Positions 1 through 11,000 are shown, numbered from the stretch's first letter. The stretch is 64,000 bases of DNA from Pycnopodia helianthoides (GCA_032158295.1 CM063263.1:12906974-12970973); one strand, 5' to 3'. The notes: generated by a model from the letters alone, not told the origin. A program made the numbers and translations.

Positions 1-3
1 TCC

Positions 4-345
4 TTAAAGGTATTGTACACTTTTGGTAACAGCTCAAAATCAGTGTCCACATTTTGTGTGATTAAACATATGCATGAACAAACAAACCTGTGAAAGTTTG
101 AGCTCAATTGGTCATCGAGGTCACGAGAAAATAGTGAAAAGAGATCTTTTGTGTTTTCTGTTTTTTCAAATTATCGCGCGCGATAACTACCATTGTTTTA
201 CTCGTTTCTCAGAAACGATAGCATTTTAGGCAGAAATATTTTAAGGAACCCTTTCTACCATTACTTACTTTAAATCGTGTAAGTTATGTGTGAATCTGTG
301 AACATTGTGTTTTTCGATCTTACCAGTAGTGTACAGGGCCTTTAA
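4..345. mobile_element. Non-autonomous inverted-repeat element (MITE), copy 1
   Basis: The two ends form an imperfect terminal inverted repeat of about 26 bp (TTAAAGG...GTACACT...GGTAA at 4-29 and its complement at 320-345, about 21 of 26 matching). Both ends carry TTAA next to AGG/CCT, so a TTAA target as used by piggyBac-like elements is possible. The inner block CCTGTGAAAGTTTGAGCTCA near 89-108 recurs at 42.37 kb, and related blocks occur at 56.1 kb. There is no transposase reading frame, so it is a non-autonomous copy. Confidence 0.6.
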
Positions 346-1380
346 TATGAATCTTTCTTAAATCATGGATGCCGCGTGTCGTCTCTCTGTATATTAAACC
401 ATAAACAACGGCCATCCGTAATACATGTACACCTCCGCTAGTAGTGCGCATGTCGACTGCTACCATGACAATCGGCTCGTAAGTGTATTGACCCCTTGCA
501 CCTACGTCACACGCGGCTACTTCTTCCATTCTCGACATTGTGGCAATCAGCTTGTAATGTGTACAGCGCCGCGTTGTGTATAAATAAGCACAAACGAGGG
601 CATCGACTACAAAAATGGCGCAACATTTTATTCACGACCATAGTCCAGCGACATTCAGGACATTCACAAGGTGATAAAGATCATGCTATGTTTGACAAAT
701 TGCTGACGTCAAAACTCACGAAATGGGGGAACAATACGAAGTTCTCGATAAACCTTACTCATAGCCATGTATATAAAGGTGTGAGGTAAGAAAATGGGGT
801 GCAGTGTTATTGTAGGTCATAATCACGCGACAATAAAATGTCAATAACAGTGAGTATTAATAAGTATCTTCATCCACTGTAAAACAACGACTAAGAAAAA
901 TGTAATGTTGCTGACATAGATTATTCACACATAACATCAAAATCAAATTAAAGAAATAAAACACATGACAACAACACTATATTTCATGGTAATCTTTATT
1001 TAAATTATTACTTTAAAGTCAAAATGTGTTTCCTTGTACTTTGAATATCTTTGTATGAAAACCTAATTTTTTTGTGCCTTTAATTTATTTTATTTTTTAA
1101 CCCACTGGTAAAAATTAGTTCATCTTGTAAAAATTAACTTCATCTTGTCTCGGTGCTAAACTCATGTAACTTTTTATTTGTCTTTATTTTTAAAGCCCTG
1201 TTCTGAGATTGTTTTATTTAAACTGAGGCAAATACAATATGTTCCCATAACAACGAAAACATCAAACAAACATTAAAAACAAACAAACACAAATAAAAAG
1301 TCTGACATAAACAAGTTCAACCTGTCACATTTCATGTTGGGATATGTGACTAAGACCTGTGAACATTGCCCTAGGAAAAA
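346..1380. other. Intergenic, no supported gene
   Basis: Short open frames occur on both strands near 350-790 but none resembles a known protein. A TATAAATA at about 580-587 lies 28 bases before an ATG in good context at 615 on the plus strand, followed by 19 codons and a donor-like AAG/GTGATA. That is too little to call a gene. The remainder is AT-rich and unremarkable. Confidence 0.4.
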
Positions 1381-1875
1381 TTTGTACTCAGTAACCTGGT
1401 TTGTACTCAGTATTCTGGTTTGTACTCAGTAATCTGGTTTGTACTCAGTAACCTGGTTTGTACTCAGTAACCTGGTTTGTACTCAGTAACCTGGTTTGTA
1501 CATAGTAATCTGGTTTGAACTCAGTAACCTGGTTTGTACTCAGTAACCTGGTTTGTACTCAGTAACCTGGTTTGTACTCAGTAACCTGGTTTGTACTCAG
1601 TAACCTGGTTTGTACTCAGTAACCTGGTTTGTACTCAGTAACCTGGTTTGCACTCAGTAACCTGGTTTGTACATAGTAATCTGGTTTGTACTCAGTAACC
1701 TGGTTTGTACTCAGTAACCTGGTTTGTACTCAGTAACCTGGTTTGTACATAGTAACCTTGTGTGTACTCAGTAACCTGGTTTGTACTCAGTAACCCGGTT
1801 TGTGCTCAGTAACCGGTTTGTACTCAGTAACCTGGTTTGTACTTAGTAACCTGGTGTGTACTCAGTAACCTGGTT
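1381..1875. repeat. 19-bp minisatellite, about 26 copies
   Basis: The unit TTTGTACTCAGTAACCTGG repeats head to tail about 26 times. Scattered variants such as CATAG for CTCAG and AATCTGG for AACCTGG recur at intervals, which suggests higher-order duplication of blocks of units. It lies roughly 1 kb beyond the end of the lsm12 coding region. Confidence 0.95.
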
Positions 1876-2180
1876 TGATATGAGTGGAATGATTCAGGGG
1901 AAGAAAACAAGAAAACAAACTTTCATACAAACACAAACCAAATTCATGACACACAAAAAGCATTGTTAAGATAATATTTTGTGTTCTGAGGAGATTCTTT
2001 AGGCTTCCTGGAAACTCGTTCTCCTCAAATAGTTTGAGTTGTAATGTTTCTCTGCCTCTAAGCTTCTCTGAATCTTTATCTTTAACTTCTAAAACAAAAC
2101 TAACAAGCTGCTCCCTCATTCTACAGCTATCCTAGTTCCATTCTGCAAAATGTAAAAAACAACAAAAATAATGTGCACAA

Positions 2181-2342
2181 ATAAACTGATAAGTTGGGTG
2201 AATGATTTTGGAGCCAAAGAAAAAAGTTATACACAAAAACATTGAAAAAAACGGAGAAAACGATAAACTGATAAGTTGGGTGAATGATTTTGGAGCCAAA
2301 GAAAAAAGTTATACACAAAAACATTGAAAAAAACGGAGAAAA
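2181..2342. repeat. Exact tandem duplication of about 80 bp
   Basis: Bases 2181-2260 recur at 2263-2342 (period 82) with no differences that I can see. The unit runs from ATAAACTGATAAGTTGGG to ACGGAGAAAA. Perfect identity in non-coding DNA implies a recent duplication or an assembly artefact. Confidence 0.9.
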
Positions 2343-2875
2343 CAAAGACAAAACAAAAATGACAAGCAAAGGACAGATTTCAAGTAACTTTTGTTAAGTT
2401 GAAACCAGTATAACCCTTTGTAACAAAGCAATATTCCAGCATACAAAATCGCTACCAGTATCTGGAACACTGCAGAACCAACAGTAACAGAAAACATGGA
2501 TCTAAGTGCAGTTGATGATGACATCTTTTCACCTAAATCAAAACGACACTTCCTAAATAAGTGTCCGAAAAAAAAGAAGTGCAGATGATTTCAGTCAATG
2601 AATTAGAGAAAGTTGAATGAGTAAGGTCGAGTGGAGAGGGATTGGTCATTAAGCTTTGTATATTTTATAAATACATGTAGTTAACTATGGCAAGTATAGA
2701 TAACTTGCATCGCAGCGAAACTCCCCAGCTCTTCCCCTGATATACAAGCCTGGTTTATCCAGCCACAGAGACTTTGTGGAGTGTGCCTTCCTTGTTTTGA
2801 GACTCTGGACTGGATGATGAAGAAGGGGGTAAGGAGGATTCTAAGGATGTAGAATGAAGATGGGGACATCAAACC

Positions 2876-2917
2876 TCAGGTACTGCTTGACTGTTGATCT
2901 TTGTAAAACTTTTCAAT
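2876..2917 (-). CDS. lsm12: lsm12 terminal coding exon 5
   Basis: 42 nt encoding IEKFYKDQQSSST and a TGA stop at 2878-2876. It is in phase 0 with exon 4 and follows the acceptor GTTTTCAG. It aligns with human VEKHFRD, but the tail is about 13 residues shorter than in human. Confidence 0.85.
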   Translation of the reverse strand: MEKFYKDQQSSST

Positions 2918-5900
2918 CTGAAAACGAACAGCAAAAGTACGTTTTATTTCTTTGCTTCAAACTGCTTAAAATACATTTTCCTCATGGCATTTGGCAAATC
3001 AAGAGAAACACAGTAAAAACTCTTGCTACACATTGTTGCCAATCTGACAAACCTACGAATAAGGTAAACCTTAAGGCAAATGTCAGATTTGCAACAACAT
3101 GTTGAACTGCAAAGTGATTTCAATATTTAGGGTGAATTACAGAACTAAACAAGCGATTACTCAAGTAATGAGAAGATTAACCCTGGATAACCCAGAAAAA
3201 CCTCCACAAACCTTAGCATTTTTTGTTGTTTACAATATGAGAAATGTTTCATGCAGAATTGGAACCTTTTTGAATCCCTCTCTCTAAAACCACATTCCTT
3301 TAAAGGGAATTGTTTCTCAAAATGTTATTCATTACCAACAGCTGTAGTGTTTCTTACCAAGTGAGTTTTCATGGTCATCTATTTTTAGAGCAATTACCAA
3401 AGATGTACTATAAATAACGTAGTTTGGGGTTGAACAAAGAATAATTTACTAGAGCGGGATTTGAACCAATGACCTCCGGAATAACGTACCAGCGCTCTAC
3501 CAACTGAGCTATCTATATTGACAAAATAGATAGACCGCCAACATAGGGCTAGATAGCTCAGTTGGTAGAGCGTCGATACGTTAATTCGGAGGTCGTTGGT
3601 TCAAATCCCACTCTAGTCAATTTTTCTTTATTCAACCACAAACTATTTTAAATTTACCCAGTCAGTTTCCCTAGTGGTTCTCTACTTGACATTTAAATAA
3701 TGTACTCACAATTTTTTTAATATGAGCTAGAGCACTCTCTTTGCCTTTACAGTCTTCTGTACCATAGGGAGGATGGACTGTAAAATCACCTGCTAGTGCT
3801 ACTATGCTTACACCTTGCCATTCACATGGGATTCTGCACAAGAGATAAAATACATGCCATTACGGGAGATAACCCAAATCCCCACTATCCGAAACCATAA
3901 AGCAGAGACGCCTACAGTTTGCTGGACACTGTTTGCGTACAGCTGATCAACCCATATCGCACCTGATCTTCTGGAATCCTTCTGGCGGACATCCAAATCA
4001 CGGCAGGAGGAAAATGTGCTATCCAGACACCATCACCAAAGACACAACTCTCAATCTAAACAAAACCTAACAACTCATGAGGCAGGCCTTGCGCTTAAGC
4101 TTTTTGTAAAGTAGCCCGCCGGTCCAGTAAACTGTGCATTTTACTTGCCCCCAGGAAGTTTTAGTAGCCCATATTTTAAACAGGTATTGCCATAAATGTA
4201 ATGTTCTGATCACAACCAGTTTAATGATCAACTGAAGTTATATTCACACACTCAAGAACAATTAACACATTTTATACATTAATTATTTACATCTAAAAAG
4301 GGAGAAATTAGCATTTTAAACAAGGGGGTTGCACAGTTTTTAGAAGCCCACAGGGCAAGTTAAGAAGTGGTGTTTACTAGCCCATGGCATTTTTTACTAG
4401 ACAATGTACGCCGGACTAGTGTTAAGGGCAAGCCCTGTGAGGGATAAAGCAACCTGGCACCATTTCATCAAAGTTGCTTCTACTATTCCGTCCAAGGACG
4501 AAGGATGATGATGATGATGGGAGATAACACTGGTATACCCACTTTATACAGAGCTATAGTATTGTCAAGTCTGTCCCGAGCCGATTTGGCTCATCAGGCC
4601 GGTGTTTATATCAAGTTTCATTGGCAGTAAACGACTGAGAATAATTGGATTCCCCCTGGACAGGATGCCAGACCTTCTCAGGTTACTCCCCGGCTGATAC
4701 TCGTATCCCTCCTGGGTGGAGAGAAGCAATTATTATAAAACACCTCTCTCAAGGACACAAGTGTCATGACTGACCAAGCGTCACAGACTCTTTAATACAA
4801 CATCAAACAGACTGAGATATCAGGCAATATTTGTGTCTTTACTTACGTTTTCCTGATAGTTTGGAATAAAAGTTGGGCCTCTACACTAACGCCTTCTTTA
4901 AGTAATCTGAAAGAATTCTTTTTGGCTGCAATGGCATCTTCCGCTCTCTTGCTCAGCTGCAAAATTAAAATATATAAATAATTAACAATTTTACAAATGA
5001 ATTATGCCTGAATGACTTTGATTACTCTTTTAATTACCCCCCCAAAAATTGAAAAAAGGATATGGTTTGTGCAAACTGCTTACCATCTCAATTGCAAGAA
5101 GAGCATCACATTTGAAAAGGTGGTTTAAGATTGTTGTTTTGGTTGCAGTAAGCAATGAATGTTCTACAGGAATACGACTTGGTATCTATGTTATCATGCA
5201 TCTAAGTTTATTAGAATTCTGTAGGAGTTTCCCATTCATTGTGTTAACCTTTCACTTCTGTGAACCCCGGGTTCGAGTCTCACCTCAGTGGGGCAGAGCC
5301 TTCCATGTGGATTGGGTTTCACTCCCTACTCGATTGTCTGAGTTTTTCCTTTAACATCTAAAACCAGGCCTGAATTAACATAGAGGCCACGCCTCTGTTG
5401 CCCTGGTTTTTGCCTTGGTGTCCCTTCAAATGTTTCCCATTGACTTTTAAGATTTTTTAATGGAAGTGCCCTTTGCAAAATTATCTTGCCCTTTCAAAGA
5501 TGAAACTTCAGCAGGCCTGTAAAACATCATTTTATTGTCTCGTTTATATTCAACTTTATTGGAACTTGTGCTGTAAATAAATTAAATATCGAGTAATAAA
5601 CCACAAACCAGTCAGTTTCCTTTGTGGTTTATTACTTGATATTTCAAATAAAAAGTCACATCCCCTTGAAATGATCCCTCTGCTGCCGCTTCCCAGGTTG
5701 TATCATAAACTTGGGTGTGATCCCTGGCTATACCGCAGTTACAGGTTGAATGGCTTCTGATTGGCACCCCCGAACAAAGTTATCAACAAAATAGGGAGAC
5801 CGCCAACATTAGGGCTAGGTAGCTCAGTTGGTAGAGCGCCAGCACGTTAATCCGGAGGTCACAGGTTCAAGTCCCACTCTAGTCAATTTTTCTTTGCTAA

Positions 5901-7838
5901 ATTAATGAAATTAAAAGTACCTTTTGGATGTTGAGAGCAGACAACTTCGGCTGTGGATCTGATGAAACCTTTTCTACTTGAGGGTCCTTGGCATGACTTA
6001 AATTGACGATGCGTATATCAAATGTGTTCTTTCTCTCACTGTTTGTGGAAGGTGTTTCTGTTTCCATTGGTCAAGGAGAATTTCATTTTACATAATAATA
6101 ATAATAATGGCTTCTTATATAGTATACATATCTGTCCACTCAGTGACACTCAAGGCGCTTCAACATTCAGTATTTTCCTGCAAGGTATTGTGGAGCTATG
6201 TTTTGAAGTATTAGACCTATTCCTCTACATAGCACCATGTACATGATGTAATGGTTTACAAGGTGCTGTGGCGCAATATGCTGCCAATCAAACCAGGAAC
6301 ACCGGGGCGAACCCCTTCTCTTTTTGATAAGTGCACTGGGTTCTTTTACGTGCATTACACAATACACGGGACCAACGGCTTTACGTCCCATCCGAAGGAC
6401 ACAGCAATAATGGTTAAGTGTCTTGCTTGAAGGACACAAGTGTCACGACCGGGACTCGAACCCATACTTGCTGAACAGAAACAACAGAGCTTGAGTCTGG
6501 TGCTCTTATCCGCTCAGCCACGACAAGCTTGCAAAAAGTCTACCAAACAAATTGGTACTCCGCGCGCAGCAACGCTGGTAGACTTGGGTAGACTTTTTGC
6601 AAGCGCAGCAAAACAGTCGTAGGAAAAAACAAACTGGTACTCCCTGCGCATGCAACTCTGTGCCCGCACCGGTATTTGTTACAACACTGTTTGAATGGGA
6701 TCTGAATTACGGTAATAATTTACCGCTTTTTAACAATTTTTTATTTGCGGAGTAGATTTTCTGGATCAGCGCAATGCTCAATGAGAGTTCAAGGAACACC
6801 TAGAGCCTAATTTTGGCGAGATCCGGTTTCAAATGAGATCCCCAGGTGCAGAAACATGAAGGGCAAAAAGTTGTGAATAGGATTTTGTACATGTAACTCT
6901 ACGAGGTTCGTGGAGACGATAGCGGATCGAACCACATAATTCTAGGAGTACACAAACCCCATTTGGGTCAACTAAAGAATGCAGGTACATGTACACTTCA
7001 AAGCTATACCTGCGCCTCCGCAAAGTTGGAGTCACAGTCAAGTAGATACTCCCCTGATTTATTTCATTGTATTCCCACCATGGCCATGCAAAATTTCATA
7101 TCCTACATACTTGCTTACAGCTACACAACAAAACCTGTCCTCAACTCCCTCAAGTTAGTTAGCCTGCCTTTTTCTTTTGCTCTCAGATTCTTTGCTTCTT
7201 AATCTTAACTCCAATAAAGTTCTTGGCCCAATTTCATGACAAAGCTAATACCGCAAAATACTGCTTCAGACTTCAGACGACGCCATATAAGCACAGAATT
7301 CTGCTGTAAATGGAGCCATGAAGTTGGACCCTGGTGGTTAACTGAGACGAGGACTAGGAGAGTAGGACCACCAGCCACCAGGGAAAAGTTTATTATCAAG
7401 AATCAAGGGTTGCTTCCTCAAAAGAGTCTGTTTACAGGCAGTATGAAAATGGCCCTGGGTTCTTCATATATTATGGAACTAAAGCTTTAATTAGTAACTA
7501 GTAGTAGTGTTAGTATACTAGTAATACTATATAGACAAATGCTTTAATAAACACACGACACGTTACAACAATTCAATCAAGAATTAGCCGTCAACCAAAA
7601 AATTGTCCTCAGTGGTGGTGAGAAGTTGTGTGAGTCGTAATACGTACGTCAAACTCCAAAATAACATGAAATATATCAGTAACTTTACGACAAAAAGGAT
7701 ACTGAGTACCAGCAACTTGCTATTTGAATCGTAAGCCATCACTTCCCCTGAAATTCTCTCCTCAAAACACGTCTTGCATGACACAAAATTGCCGACTTTG
7801 AATAACCCATCGCCAAATGTGTTCATGTTCGTCGCCAT
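2876..7838 (-). CDS. lsm12: LSM12 homologue, complete five-exon gene
   Basis: LSM12 is an ataxin-2-associated, RNA-binding cytoplasmic protein; in vertebrates it is also described as an NAADP-binding partner of two-pore channels. Coding exons on the minus strand are 7838-7703, 6057-5921, 4956-4847, 3833-3710 and 2917-2876. They total 549 nt, encoding 182 residues against about 195 in human. All four introns are GT-AG and all junction phases agree. Residues about 8-72 form the Lsm-like domain (VGNFVSCKTC, GEVMAYDSNSKLL, then DIRIVNL). Residues about 82-170 form the LSM12 anticodon-binding-like domain (LNIQKLSKRA, LLFQTIRKT, VHPPYGTEDCKGKESAL). The start ATG sits in CAAGATGGCG. The weakest point is the exon 1 donor (A/GTATCC), chosen because it restores a lysine codon and the family alignment. 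Introns carry SINEs and foldback repeats. No canonical AATAAA is obvious downstream, only a TATAAA variant near 2665. Confidence 0.93.
3426..3690. mobile_element. tRNA-like foldback element, copy 1 (lsm12 intron 4)
   Basis: Two tRNA-like arms face outward. One is on the minus strand at 3448-3518, the other on the plus strand at 3547-3618, separated by only about 28 bases of spacer. The left cloverleaf has lost its proper 5' acceptor strand. The plus-strand unit ends in TCTAGTC and then a T run. A module containing the complement of GGGAAACTGACTGGGTAAAT sits at the right end (about 3643-3690). The same module occurs at the left end of the 12.6 kb copy. Confidence 0.8.
3547..3618 (+). pseudogene. 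tRNA-like cloverleaf
   Basis: This 72-nt cloverleaf has the acceptor stem GGCTAGA/TCTAGTC, the D arm GCTCAGTTGGTAGAGC and the T loop TTCAAAT. The anticodon loop reads ACGTTAA, which puts C instead of the invariant T at position 33 before a GTT triplet. The anticodon stem is weak in this copy. I read it as a repeat-borne tRNA relic, not a working tRNA gene. Confidence 0.65.
3710..3833 (-). CDS. lsm12: lsm12 coding exon 4
   Basis: 124 nt encoding the third base of T128 and residues 129-169. It contains VHPPYGTEDCKGKESALAHI, the most conserved block of the LSM12 C-terminal domain. The acceptor is TGTGCAG and the donor is ATT/GTGAGT at 3709-3704. A foldback repeat starts about 18 bases beyond the donor. 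Confidence 0.94.
4084..4437. mobile_element. Foldback repeat in lsm12 intron 3
   Basis: The ends are inverted: AGGCCTTGCGCTTAA at the left matches the complement of TTAAGGGCAAGCCCT at the right with two differences. GTAGCCC/CCGG blocks inside are also roughly inverted. There is no coding capacity. It is likely a non-autonomous DNA element. Confidence 0.5.
4562..4795 (-). repeat. SINE-like fragment in lsm12 intron 3
   Basis: The stretch ends with CAAGGACACAAGTGTCATGA, which recurs next to the tRNA-derived SINE at 6.43 kb (GAAGGACACAAGTGTCACGA). The preceding part (GATGCCAGACCTTCTCAGG, CTCCTGGGTGGAGAGA) is typical of old invertebrate SINE bodies. The tRNA head is not recognisable here. Confidence 0.4.
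4847..4956 (-). CDS. lsm12: lsm12 coding exon 3
   Basis: 110 nt encoding residues 92-127 plus two bases of threonine 128. It reads LSKRAEDAIAAKKNSF and GVSVEAQLLFQTIRK, close to the human LASKARTEKEEKL...GVSLEGQQLFQTIHK segment. The acceptor is TTTTGCAG and the donor is a consensus GTAAGT at 4846-4841. Confidence 0.93.
5225..5352 (+). repeat. tRNA-derived SINE fragment, family E
   Basis: It carries a pol III B-box-like GGGTTCGAGTCTC, then CACCTCAG...CAGAGCC...CATGTGGATTGGGTTT and CCTACTCGAT. The same order of blocks recurs at 59.93-60.05 kb, so this is a dispersed family. It lies in lsm12 intron 2. Confidence 0.5.
5588..5897. mobile_element. tRNA-like foldback element, copy 2 (lsm12 intron 2)
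   Basis: It starts with a hairpin (GAGTAATAAACCACAAA and its inverted partner around AACCAGTCAGTTTCC), continues through the same 220-bp body as the 13 kb copy (GTGATCCCTGGCTA, TTCTGATTGGCACCCC) and ends with a 72-nt tRNA-like unit at 5813-5884 plus a T run. Only one arm is present, so this is a single-arm form of the palindrome at 12.6-13.2 kb. Confidence 0.8.
5813..5884 (+). pseudogene. tRNA-like cloverleaf
   Basis: Acceptor GGCTAGG/TCTAGTC, D arm GCTCAGTTGGTAGAGC, T loop TTCAAGT, and the same ACGTTAA loop lacking T33. It is followed by AATTTTTCTTTG, which contains a T5 pol III terminator. It is the terminal module of the surrounding foldback. Confidence 0.65.
5921..6057 (-). CDS. lsm12: lsm12 coding exon 2
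   Basis: 137 nt. It completes lysine 46 and encodes residues 47-91. It holds FDIRIVNLSHAKD, the last Lsm strand, and ends LSALNIQK at an AAG/GTACTT donor. The acceptor is AACAG with a modest pyrimidine tract. A tRNA-like foldback ends 22 bases into the following intron. Confidence 0.92.
6270..6527 (-). repeat. tRNA-Leu-derived SINE
   Basis: On the minus strand from 6527 the sequence follows a tRNA-Leu(CAA) gene: A box TGGCTGAGCGG, then GCACCAGACTCAAGCTCTG with the CAA anticodon region, a long variable arm, and B box GGGTTCGAGTCCC. A tRNA-unrelated body follows (GGGACGTAAAGCCGTTGGTC, CACGTAAAAGAACCC). A related copy lies at 49.7 kb on the opposite strand. A TAA microsatellite at 6092-6107 lies beyond its 3' side. 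Confidence 0.7.
6527..6604. repeat. Perfect 18-bp inverted repeat beside the SINE
   Basis: GCTTGCAAAAAGTCTACC at 6527-6544 pairs perfectly with 6587-6604 across a 42-nt loop. The adjacent AAACAAATTGGTACTCCG block is repeated imperfectly just downstream (6629 on), which suggests local duplication at a SINE insertion site. Confidence 0.7.
7703..7838 (-). CDS. lsm12: lsm12 coding exon 1
   Basis: Encodes residues 1-45 plus the first base of codon 46. It opens MATNMNTFGDGLFKVGNFVS and includes the paired cysteines SCKTC of the family's Lsm-like fold. The donor is GTATCC at 7702-7697, which is weak. A GTACTC four bases earlier in the transcript would break the alignment. Confidence 0.9.
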
Positions 7839-8017
7839 CTTGTTCGTTTACTAATGTCGGCGCATGCGCTGCTACACAGATAGAGGCTTCCGTCAAGTGA
7901 GGGCGCTGTACTAAAATGTCAGCAAACCTGCTTTTAAGTTCTGTGGCGGGAAGGCACTTGTTTTTGTAAAAAATAGTGGATTTTATTCCCAGCACCAGTT
8001 TCCCATTACCTACGACG
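7839..8017. promoter_or_regulatory. lsm12 promoter, probably bidirectional
   Basis: No TATA box is seen. The lsm12 start codon lies in a YY1-like CAAGATGGCG (7842-7833, minus). A palindromic NRF1-type GCGCATGCGC lies at 7860-7869 and an E2F-type GGCGGGAA at 7945-7952. These sites are typical of TATA-less housekeeping promoters. A strong plus-strand donor, GACG/GTGAGT with exon end at 8017, indicates a transcript leaving in the other direction. The short plus-strand frame from ATG 7916 closes after 16 codons, so that exon would be untranslated. Confidence 0.5.
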
Positions 8018-8019
8018 GT

Positions 8020-11000
8020 GAGTACAGACTTAAGTTTAATAATTATTGAAATTCATGTAGGAAAATTGTCTGTTACAACCACTAAACTTAGAATACAAAA
8101 AAGTGTGCAAAGTGTTGTACTTGTTAAAATGTTGGTCATTATGTATGTACATGTGCAATGTACATACAGTGTGTACTGATGATTGTTGGAGTTGTTAACG
8201 ACCGCTACATGCTTAGCCTATATATTTGTTAATTACAAAATGCAAATTTTCCACCGCTCAAATAGATTGTGTCATTGTGTTCTTGACTTTAGTACATCAG
8301 CGACAATACCATGAACATGATGACATCGGGGCTCGAGCGAGCCAGTGATTTGCTGCATCGGTCCGTCATGGTCTAAACTCATGCTGGACAAGTCGGACAG
8401 TCTTCGTGTTTGTTGAATTTCAATCTTTCAATTCTGTAGAGTAGTGAAGAATATTTACCCATAGTACAAATAAGATAAGTCTTTCCAAGTTCCTCTAGTA
8501 CTTGTTCAAATTAAAACAGTGTTACCGGCATGACCGGTATTGGTTTTTTCTCATTTCAATTCTTGTCTTATAAAATAATAGTTCTGGCTCAGTCCAATTG
8601 TTTTGCTTCAAGTCCACGGTCTTGTGGATTTTCCATCCAAATTTGAAACCTGCCATGTTAATCTTAGCCTACCCCTCTGAGTTGAGTGAGTAAAACGGTT
8701 GGGTCCGTGACTTGTGGTTGTACACCACAGCAGGCCCTGCAGCAATGCCCCGAATAATGTTAATCATTGTAAAGACGACAATCATGAAGACAGACGATAT
8801 ACCGCCGTAGCGAATTAACGCCAGATAGCTTGTGAATTATTACAACTTGTTATCAAATTAAAATGTGACAACCTGTACTGATGGAGGTAGTCATAATGCT
8901 GTGCATTATACACCAGTGTACACGATTGTAACCAATAAGGTCCTATTGAAAAAAACAAATCTAGTTGTTATTGCTACAAATCATCCATAGACAATGACCC
9001 CATGAGAGTCTTAAGACGTTACATTGATATCTAAAATGTAAAGCTACAATTTATGGCAATTAATTATTTTACGAAGGATCTGAAAATAGTTGCCTTATTA
9101 TTCCGAACCAATCAGTCTTGGCTGAAAAAAAAATTTACAAACTTGACATCAATTAATGAAGTGACAAGAAGAAGATTAGAATCCGGGAGAGATTTTCTAG
9201 CATATTTGACTGATTTTGATTTTGATCTTATCAGATGGACACTAACATCGTGTCTGAAGCAGTCAGTTAATCGTTATCAAAAATGTATTAAATGATTATG
9301 CCGATTTGAATTTCGTGTGGCGTCCTTTGTGGTTTAGCCGGATTTTGTAAATCATTATTTGATAAGAAAATGGGTTTCCGGTATGCTCGAAATGCATTTG
9401 ATAAAGTAATGACAGAAGAGGTACACGGGGGATGACCCAAATCCACCTGACATGGGGGGGGGGGGGCGGTGAGAGTGGAACATAATCTTTTAATTCAAGT
9501 CTATTTGCTGACCTGGAGGTCACCCTGTAACATCACTTCCTTTCAAAATAATACACCGGTTGAAATATTGAGTGAAACCCTAGCCTCTAATTGCCTCTCA
9601 CCTGCGTATTCCGACCTCCTAGTGCGCCCGGTCGTTATTCACCGTGGCTAGAGGGGCCTTGGAGCTCAGAGGTGGCGGGGATAAAGTATCGCGATGGCCT
9701 GACATCAAAGCATGACCGCGGTATGTCGTTTAAGGTCCCGGTGGTGAGGGGAAGACATGGTAATTAGAGGTAGGTTCGTTACGGGCGAATGAGAGCGACG
9801 GGTCCGCCTAGCCCTGTCAGCTCTCAGACGGGGAGACTGTTTTGATTTATAGTGGGGAAGTTGTTTGTTTGGAAAACATTGTGCCATGGAGTGACGTGTT
9901 TCAGCCAAATTATTGAAACTTCAAATTCGAAACATAAAAATATATCAAAATAATTAGAGACACTATTCAGTTGAGGAGGGTGAGGGCGTATGTGCTTGGG
10001 CCAACCTCTCATGCCTTCATAGATAATCGTAGTTACATTCCTTTAAAATAATATATATAATTTGTTCATTTTGTTATAAATGATTATATATTTTTTTAGT
10101 TTAATAAAGACCCTCGCTGAAGTCTTCAATCAAGACCTTTTGGACCTGTCCCCAAGGGTTCTCTCTCTCCCCAAGGGTATCGTCATTTTAGATCACTGAC
10201 CACCTCTCACCTGTGGTCTCAGAGAACACCAAGACCATTGTTCATTGAATCTATGCTCCACTGATGTCTACACCTGCCTTACCCCCCTCGGGGGAACACC
10301 AAGGTCCCTCTGATGCTCATAATAGTAGGGGCAGAGGTCGTGGACCTTACAAGAACCGAAACTAATGGGGCCCCTCTACCACTAAGGTGAGAGGGTGCAT
10401 CTCAAGGTGAAGCTGTTGAAGACAACTTCATCTACATCAGACTATATCATAATAAAGACAAAGTACACCTTGAGAATGCCTTAAGGCATCCTTTCGTTGT
10501 GAATCAAAAGAGCATGAGTTTTATAAGTCTGGATACCTTGGAGACGCTTTACGATACAGTGTGCTTTACCACCTGTCTGAAGTTGATAAAGATGTCTTCG
10601 TTTTTGACCTTTCACGTCAGACGGGAAAATAAGGGATTTTATAGAGTTACTTGTGTAACAATCTATGTCAGTGGTTGATGGTACATTTGAAGTTTTCTGT
10701 AGAAAGGCAGCATGTCATGCAAAGCAATACAGTGAATCAGTTAATAATTTATTCAATTAATCTACAGCTCTTTTGTTGCACAATTTCTCTTTGATTTTAT
10801 AATTTACTCATTACTTTGTCACAATTTCCTTATGTAAGTCAAATCAATTAGAACACCAATGTGTCCAGAATGAGGAATATTGCTTACGTCATTCTTAGAC
10901 AACCGTCTCCCACTGTTTTACTTTTGATTAAGACGATTATCTCTATATTTTTAACTGAAGAGGCGGGGTTTGAGGATATGGGCTAAGGTTGACCTAGGTA

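Noticed and set aside
320..538. 72-codon minus-strand frame
   Set aside because: Its 3' end runs into the inverted repeat of the MITE and the rest resembles no known protein.
1381..1875. CRISPR array
   Set aside because: Units are contiguous 19-mers without unique spacers, in eukaryotic DNA.
2309..2524. 71-codon hydrophobic minus-strand frame starting MSSSTALRSMFSVTVGSA
   Set aside because: Downstream of the lsm12 stop, no family match, and its C-terminal half lies in the 82-bp duplication.
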